From assembly GCA_947685225.1 (NCBI GenBank), contig CANTUV010000015.1, forward strand, positions 186,001-250,000: a stretch of 64,000 nt of DNA, written 5' to 3'. The DNA comes from Garcia nutans (taxonomy: Eukaryota > Streptophyta > Magnoliopsida > Malpighiales > Euphorbiaceae). Below the pieces are notes generated by a model. The model saw nothing but the letters and a program-made list of their open reading frames with translations. It ran no database searches and had not been told where the DNA came from. The translations under genes were made by a program, and so were the position numbers. Position 1 is the first letter of the stretch. Each line of letters opens with the position of its first letter. Below are positions 58,975 to 64,000 of this stretch, one piece after another.

Positions 58975-59365
58975 GTTCTGGACCCAGTTAGAGTTCTGGA
59001 CTCAAGGGTAATTTTAGGTTCTGGACCTAAGGATAATTTGGGTTCTGGACCCGAGCTAAGTTCTGGACTTAAGGATAATTTGGGCTCTGGACCCGAGCTA
59101 AGTTCTGGACTTAAGAGAGATTTTAGGTTCTGGACCTAAGGGTAATTTGGGTTATGGACCCTAACTAAGTTCTGGACTTAAGGGTAATTTGGGTTCTGGA
59201 CCCGATCTAAGATCTGAACTTAAGAGGGATTTTAGGTTTTGGACACAAGCTAAGTTATGGACTTAAGGGTAATTTGGATTCTGGACCTAAGAGGAAATTT
59301 AGGTTCTGGACCTAAACTAAGTTCTTGACTTAAGAGAAAATTTATGTTCTGGACCTAAGCTAAGA
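58975..59365. repeat. Minisatellite 1 of element C
   Basis: About nine units of about 42 bp with GGGTTCTGGACCCGAGCTAA and GTTCTGGACTTAAGGATAAT phrases, the same type as in A and B. The second (GATCTTCATCC) array of A and B is absent. Confidence 0.85.
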
Positions 59366-59727
59366 GGGATTTAATTGTCTGCAAAAAATAATTGTAGTCA
59401 GTAGTATACTAAAAGAATTTACAAAAAATTTAGCTAATTTTTACCATAAACATATTTTCTCCTTGCCCCCTGCGTGTAAAAATATTTTAAAAGTGCAAAA
59501 ATATTTATATACACGCAAGTATCTTAATGATTGAATTGAATAATTGAGTTTCCTATTTATTTACCGTGTAGTCATTGTTTATGCACTATTCACTACTATT
59601 CATCAACTATTTATAAATAATAACTTACTATTTATAAATAGTAAAATTTACTTTTTCTCTTTTTTTTTTCACGAGAAAACTGTTTTTTTGCTTTTCTTTC
59701 TTTTGTCTTTTTCCTTTGCCATTCCTC

Positions 59728-59736
59728 TATATAAAT
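59728..59736 (+). promoter_or_regulatory. TATA box upstream of PMD gene
   Basis: TATATAAAT lies in a C/T-rich context about 650 bases before the first recognisable PMD codons. A leader with a possible 5'-UTR intron (donor AAG/GTAATT at 59963) would fit between. The same nonamer precedes the second gene. Prediction only. Confidence 0.45.
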
Positions 59737-60930
59737 GCAGCAGATTTCTTCATTTCATTCACAGCAAATTTCTTCATTTACTTCATAGCTATACATTTTT
59801 TATTTTAGAGAGCTCAGTATAGAGTTTTAGAAAAAATGCATGCTTCAAGATCAAGAACTTGATCTAATACTGAGTTATTGGAGTTTATTCGGTAGCATGA
59901 AGATTGAAATATAAATCTACTAGTCGGGATGCTGCTTTATCGTAGTTCAAATCAAAAGAGCAAGGTAATTATTTATTTTAACAGCAAATTATTTTTTGTA
60001 GTTTTTTTTTTGTTTTATATATTCATTTTCCTTTTCTGTTTCTTTTTCTTTTCTTTTCTTTCTTTTTTATATATTCTTTTTCTTTATATATTTTTGTTTT
60101 CTTTTTATATTTTTTGTTTTCTTTTTATATTTTGTTTTTTTTTTAAATTTAGGAAAAATAAATTAATTAGATGAGTATATTTAAAAATTTAAGTAATTAG
60201 ATAGACTAAACCTAAATTTAGCCTAAAAATTAATGGTATTGATATGATGATATACTTACCTTGTGTTGACTTACCTGGCTCCGTGTTAGCGTGATCGTTG
60301 CGTTATCCGGGGTGGAGGGTGTGTCTACAAAGCCCGACAATGGTATGATGTAGCGCCTTCTCGGGTAAGGCGGATTATCCGAAATTGTGATTTTTAAAGC
60401 TTCATCTTGCAATTACCATCCCGATAGACAGGCGTGTAGTTCAACCTTTGTCAGAACGGTGGATGGACACGACCCATGCTTTTCACCTACCTATAGGAGA
60501 AATGACCATTGGCCCGGTCGATTATACAGCCATAACTGGTATCCGGTACTATGGCCTTCCGGTCCCTCTTACCAATGATATTCTGACATTCGAAGAAATC
60601 CAATAATTAATTGGTATGGAACCATCATTTAAAGGGCCTTTCAAGATAAAAATTGAGCCAATTCAAAGTTATTGGATGAACTATGAAGGTCAGGTTCACA
60701 GAGATACAACTAAATAATATGCTCGAGGATTTTTTCTGTAATTTCTCGGGTCGACCATTTTAGGTAGCACCGAATTCGCTATCCATTTGTTGATGTTGAG
60801 GGCCCTTAATGATATGAATATGGTACCGCTTTATGGCTGGGGTGAAGCCGGTCTTGTCTGTCTTTACCATGGACTTGACAAAATTTGCAGAAATAAGAAG
60901 TCTTTTGTTGGCTTTATGGCGGTTGTAGAG

Positions 60931-61001
60931 GTACTCTTCTTCCACCAATATCAATTCCATTCTTATTATTGTATGAATTTGATTTTTATTTTTTGTTGTA
61001 G
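60931..61001 (+). other. PMD gene intron (71 bp)
   Basis: Donor GAG/GTACTC and acceptor TTGTTGTAG/GCATGG. Removing it joins VVE to AWAYEH in frame, matching PMD relatives where WAWEH follows directly. Confidence 0.8.
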
Positions 61002-61659
61002 GCATGGGCATATGAGCACAATCTTGTGAGGGTGCATGGCATTTTTTTAGAGAGAGTCGGGTATCCGAGATTAAATTTTTGGTTGTCAGATCGTGTAGAA
61101 GTTCCCGGCTCTCACCATGTGCATACCCAACGCTTTGTCTTGAGCTGCTTAACCTAAGACCAAGTAAAATAACATTAGTATACTTTAAAATTTATATAAA
61201 AGTTCACTTACCTTATGTCTTTTTATATGCCAATTTGGCCTGGTGGAACATAGAAGAGCGGACGAAGTGGACTTCCTCCATGAATGTCGCACTGCCTTTT
61301 CAACATACCTATCGAGTCATTGCCGGCCTTGTGTCTAGTGGCTGGTTTCTCGAAGAGAGAGTATATGAGTGGTTTCTTGGTCTCGAGCAGTGGAGGATTC
61401 TGATGTGTTGCCTAGAATATACTTTAAATATCACATCAATGCCGGAGAATGCATAGCCCGGCACGGTTATGATGTTGAAACATTTCTCTATCCATCGGGT
61501 GCATCTTATACCCAGTTTATTCAAATAGGACTCTTGAACTTTGATGTATCTTCCATTGGCATATGGGAGATTCCCAAGAAAAATGAGGATAGAGATGAAG
61601 AGGAATATCATGGAGAGGGAGGAGAGTTTGTTCCACATCTTGGGGCTAGCACTTCTCAG

Positions 61660-61733
61660 GTAAGCTTTTACCATTTTTCCATTGCAATCGCTTCTTTCTT
61701 AACTTATTTTAACTTTTTTAATGATTGTTGCAG
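61660..61733 (+). other. PMD gene intron (74 bp)
   Basis: Donor CTCAG/GTAAGC and acceptor GTTGCAG/GCTACT, with a T-rich tract before the acceptor; frame is kept. Confidence 0.8.
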
Positions 61734-61847
61734 GCTACTGGCTCATTTGTTCATGAGGCTGGACCTTCTTTTACTGCTCCTTCATTTGCTCATTCTAGTC
61801 CACCGGATATGCCATCTCATCCACAGGACGTTGACATGAATTACCTG

Positions 61848-61931
61848 GTAGATTTTCTTGTTCCATGATAATTTATGCTATATGTATGCATGATCATGTA
61901 TGCTCTTACTCTTTTCCTTTATGGCTTACAG
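61848..61931 (+). other. PMD gene intron (84 bp)
   Basis: Donor CCTG/GTAGAT and acceptor GGCTTACAG/CGGATG; frame is kept into a coiled-coil-like exon. Confidence 0.75.
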
Positions 61932-62279
61932 CGGATGCTTAAAGAACAAAACAAGAAACTTCAAGAAGAGTTGGCTGCTTGTCATCAATAGGTTTCCCAT
62001 TTTGAAAAATTATACCATCAGTCAGAGCAAAATTTTTGAGACTTTCGGTTTCAAGGGATGAGAGATCCTGGTGCTTCTTCATCTGGAGGACCCCAAGCTG
62101 ATGACCATGAGATCCTTTTGTCTACTTTTGATGAGGACTATTACAGATTGAAACTCCAAGGTAATAAAGATTCTGGTGCTCCTACTTCGGGTGGACTTGG
62201 GAAGAGTGATATGCCTCCTCCTCCAACAGGCGATGATTTTTTCAGAGCTTTATTTGATGATCTACCACCTCCTTCTTAG

Positions 62280-62568
62280 TGATGTATGAATATTGTATCA
62301 ATTGAGGGGGAAATATTGTATAATAAGTATAAAAATAATAATTACAATATATAATTTTTATCTTTACTGCAACTCTTTTTTTTCTGTTTCCTTTTTTTTT
62401 TTTTTATCATTGTTGCTCTACAATTTTCTTTTTCACATTCATAGTCACACCAATTAACTAAAACCAAATGCAACACGACAATTAAAGAACTTTCATCGCC
62501 AATTCCCTTTCCTCATGCATCTCGGTCTCATTCTTTTCCGTATCAATTTTGGAACAGTATAATCATCC
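62280..62568. other. Intergenic stretch between the two antisense genes
   Basis: AT-rich with a GAGGGGGAAATATTGT phrase just after the PMD stop and a T-run near 62390. No gene is seen. Confidence 0.5.
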
Positions 62569-62577
62569 TATATAAAT
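62569..62577 (+). promoter_or_regulatory. TATA box upstream of DUF7745-like gene
   Basis: TATATAAAT, 99 bases before the first ATG of the frame at 62676. The spacing allows a leader of about 70 bases. The same nonamer occurs at 59728. Confidence 0.5.
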
Positions 62578-62675
62578 CACTTTTCACGCCATAATTTCAT
62601 ACAGAAGACAAGAAATTTTCTACTTCAACGTAAAAACTCATTTTAACAATTTTGATTTTCCTTCATTCATCAATA

Positions 62676-63989
62676 ATGACCAAACTCCATTTGAAGAAAA
62701 TAAAAGTTCTATTTAAAAATATGAATGTCATTCATTGGAAGTAAATATCTTGGTCAAAAATTGATACTTTGAAGTGTTTTCAAAATGTTAAATTGAACCA
62801 TTCTTTTTTACATGCCATGGCTTCTTTTTGGAATGTGGATTCTAGGACATTTAAAATTAATGGCTTTTGAAATATGTCCCTTGATTGAAGAATTTGAGGC
62901 CATCCTTGGATATCCAGGAAATCAATAAATGACGTTACCTATATTTATTTCCAAGACTCAACAAAAGATACAGATGTTATTTCAAATCTCAAAGCCTGAA
63001 GTTCTACAGTTGATTAGAGGTGAGAAAATTATGCTTGGTCCCTTAATTGACTTTTGCCTTTCTCATTTGGCTCCTACTAAGGCATGGGGACATATGCTTT
63101 GTCTATGCTTCCTTGGCCAATTCTTGCTTGTTTCTTCTGATGGCAATATTGATCCACAAGTATTGGATATCGTGGACCAAATGGAAGGAGGCTTGTCGTC
63201 GGATTAGACCAACTTAAATCAGTATTATCAAAGAAACTGACCGGGAGTCCATTGTTACTTCAGGTAATTACCTAAACTGCCCTTTTGAATTTTCAATTTA
63301 GGTTCTTTTTCTTTCTTTTTTTTTATTTTTTTATTGCTCTAATTTTTGCCTAGTTCGCCCATGCAGGCTTTCAAAACTAGCGAGCTATCCTAACTTTTGC
63401 CTAAGCTGCCCTTGCGGGTTTTTAACTTAGCGGACCTTTTATTTATTTATTTATTTTATATTGCTCTAATTCTTGCCTAGTTCGCCCATGCTGGTTTTCG
63501 AAACTAGCGAGCTGTCCTAATTTTTGCCTAAGCTGCCCTTGCGGGTTTTCAACTTAGCAGACTTTTTTTTAATTAAAATTTTCCTTACAGATTTGGCTTC
63601 AGGAGCGTCTCTGTTTGCTCGATACTCCATCCATGGATTTTGCCAGATATCTGCCATGACATCATTCTGCTAGGAAACTACTCCATCCTGCTTATTCATA
63701 TGCTGATTGGGTTGACTAGATCCACTCACGCACTGAAGTCAATATCCGTTGGTTAGTACCTTGGTGTAAGATTTCTCGTATCACTATGCGGACATACTTG
63801 ATGTATCTTCCCCTTGCTGCTCTTCGTCGAGGTACTTGTTATGACCCTCGCTGGCTTAATCGTCAGTATGGAGCTGAGCCTCGAAGTTTTGAATTCACTC
63901 CTAATTTAGATATGCCTTGTCTGACTGAAGCCTACTTGGATCCGCTAAAGCAAAGTTGGCCTGTACGTTACACTTATCGTCTGCCATAA
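62676..63989 (+). pseudogene. DUF7745-like gene, decayed, one intron
   Basis: From ATG at 62676 the frame reaches MASFWNVDSRTFKINGF. A frameshift then leads into EICPLIEEFEAILGYPGN and ISKPEVLQLIRGEKIMLGP. The stretch AWGHMLCLCFLGQFLLVSS precedes another one-base shift into VVGLDQLKSVLSKKL...LLLQIWLQERLCLLD. That last segment spans a 327-base GT-AG intron (63264-63590). The end reads IRWLVPWCKISRITMRTYLMY and closes with a TAA at 63987. Blocks such as FWD/N...F...PTIEEYEALL and LLLQ-W-ERL are what I recall of the plant DUF7745 family, often near retrotransposons; function unknown. It has at least five stops and two frameshifts. It lies tandem to the PMD gene and antisense to element C. Confidence 0.6.
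63264..63590 (+). other. Intron with duplicated hairpin unit
   Basis: Donor CTTCAG/GTAATT, acceptor TTCCTTACAG/ATTTGG. It contains two copies of a 127-base unit (from 63334 and 63461). Each unit has two short inverted pairs: CTAGTT...AACTAG around GCCCATGC, and CTAAGC...ACTTAG around GCCCTTGCGGG. Confidence 0.75.
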
Positions 63990-64000
63990 ATTTTATATTT

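Larger units (their letters stand above)
60391..62279 (+). pseudogene. Plant mobile domain (PMD) gene, decayed, with introns
   Basis: The frame starting near 60391 reads IPIDRRVVQPLSERWMDTTH, then HAFHLPIGEMTIGPVDYTAITGI, the hallmark of the plant mobile domain (relatives of MAIN/MAIL1 and of phosphatase-7 long-form homologues). It continues LYGWGEAGLVCLYHGLDKIC and, after a 71-base intron (60931-61001), AWAYEHNLVRVHG. Further on, SGASYTQFIQIGLLNFDVSS leads into introns of 74 bases (61660-61733) and 84 bases (61848-61931). All three introns are GT-AG and phase 0. The last exon starts with a coiled-coil-like RMLKEQNKKLQEEL and ends in an acidic Ser/Pro-rich tail with stop at 62277. At least five in-frame stops (for example 61989 TAG, 62037 TGA) and a probable frameshift near 61385 break it. 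Genic PMD proteins help silence transposons; the role of transposon-borne versions is unknown. The true start is unresolved, and the 61160-61230 stretch may be another intron. Confidence 0.75.
55258..64000 (-). mobile_element. Tat/Ogre-like element C, 3' part (runs off window)
   Basis: The 3' LTR is at 55258-58884, interrupted by a solo LTR. The polypurine tract is at 58885-58900 and the TTCTGGACC minisatellite follows, as in A and B. A CCTTGCCCCCTGCGTG phrase near 59462 matches B near 22312. Beyond that lie two plus-strand genes antisense to the element. Gag, pol and the 5' LTR are not in the window, so whether the element includes both genes is inferred. Confidence 0.6.

Noticed and set aside
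59929..60174. Phenylalanine-rich ORF before the PMD gene
   Set aside because: It is a T-rich tract that more likely forms part of a 5'-UTR intron; no domain.

Overview
The window is repeat-dense nuclear DNA from a plant, most likely a eudicot. It is AT-rich and nearly all of it is recognisable LTR-retrotransposon sequence (Tat/Ogre-like, Tekay/Del-like chromovirus, Athila-like and Ty1/copia), many of them nested. I see no intact single-copy host gene, no rRNA or tRNA gene, and nothing bacterial or organellar. The species cannot be named from the sequence alone.

Layout. 1-5051: very AT-rich DNA with a copia-LTR-like stretch, a small MITE candidate and simple repeats. 5052-7925: two chromovirus-type LTR fragments in opposite orientation. 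7926-40524: Tat/Ogre-like element B, reading right to left, broken by three insertions: a sister element A (9252-20743) in its left LTR; a 10-kb Tekay-like element (24382-34410) with target-site duplication GTAAG and almost identical 2.6-kb LTRs; and a 2.55-kb solo LTR (35601-38149). A and B both carry LTRs, a tRNA-Arg primer site, a decayed gag and minisatellite-rich 3' regions, but no pol. 40525-48551: further chromovirus-type LTR pieces, one holding a 2.25-kb Tat solo LTR (43352-45601, TSD ATATG). 48552-49191: a copia 3' end. 49194-55204: 3' half of an Athila-like element (integrase, ATHILA-ORF1-like gene, LTR). 55258-64000: a third Tat element, C, whose LTR contains a solo LTR (57171-58599, TSD GGGCG).

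The most notable region is 59.5-64 kb. Directly inside the 3' end of Tat element C, and antisense to it, lie two decayed intron-containing genes, each downstream of the same TATA nonamer: one with a plant mobile domain (PMD) and one resembling the DUF7745 family. Their introns would survive reverse transcription because they are antisense to the element's own RNA, so they may be cargo. The other themes are amber-dominated gene decay fitting deamination at CAG sites, a second copy of the primer-site sequence inside the Tat LTR, palindromic GACAC/GTGTC minisatellites recurring in several LTR families, and a very young Tekay element that already carries disabling lesions.

All calls come from reading the sequence. 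No database search or alignment program was run.
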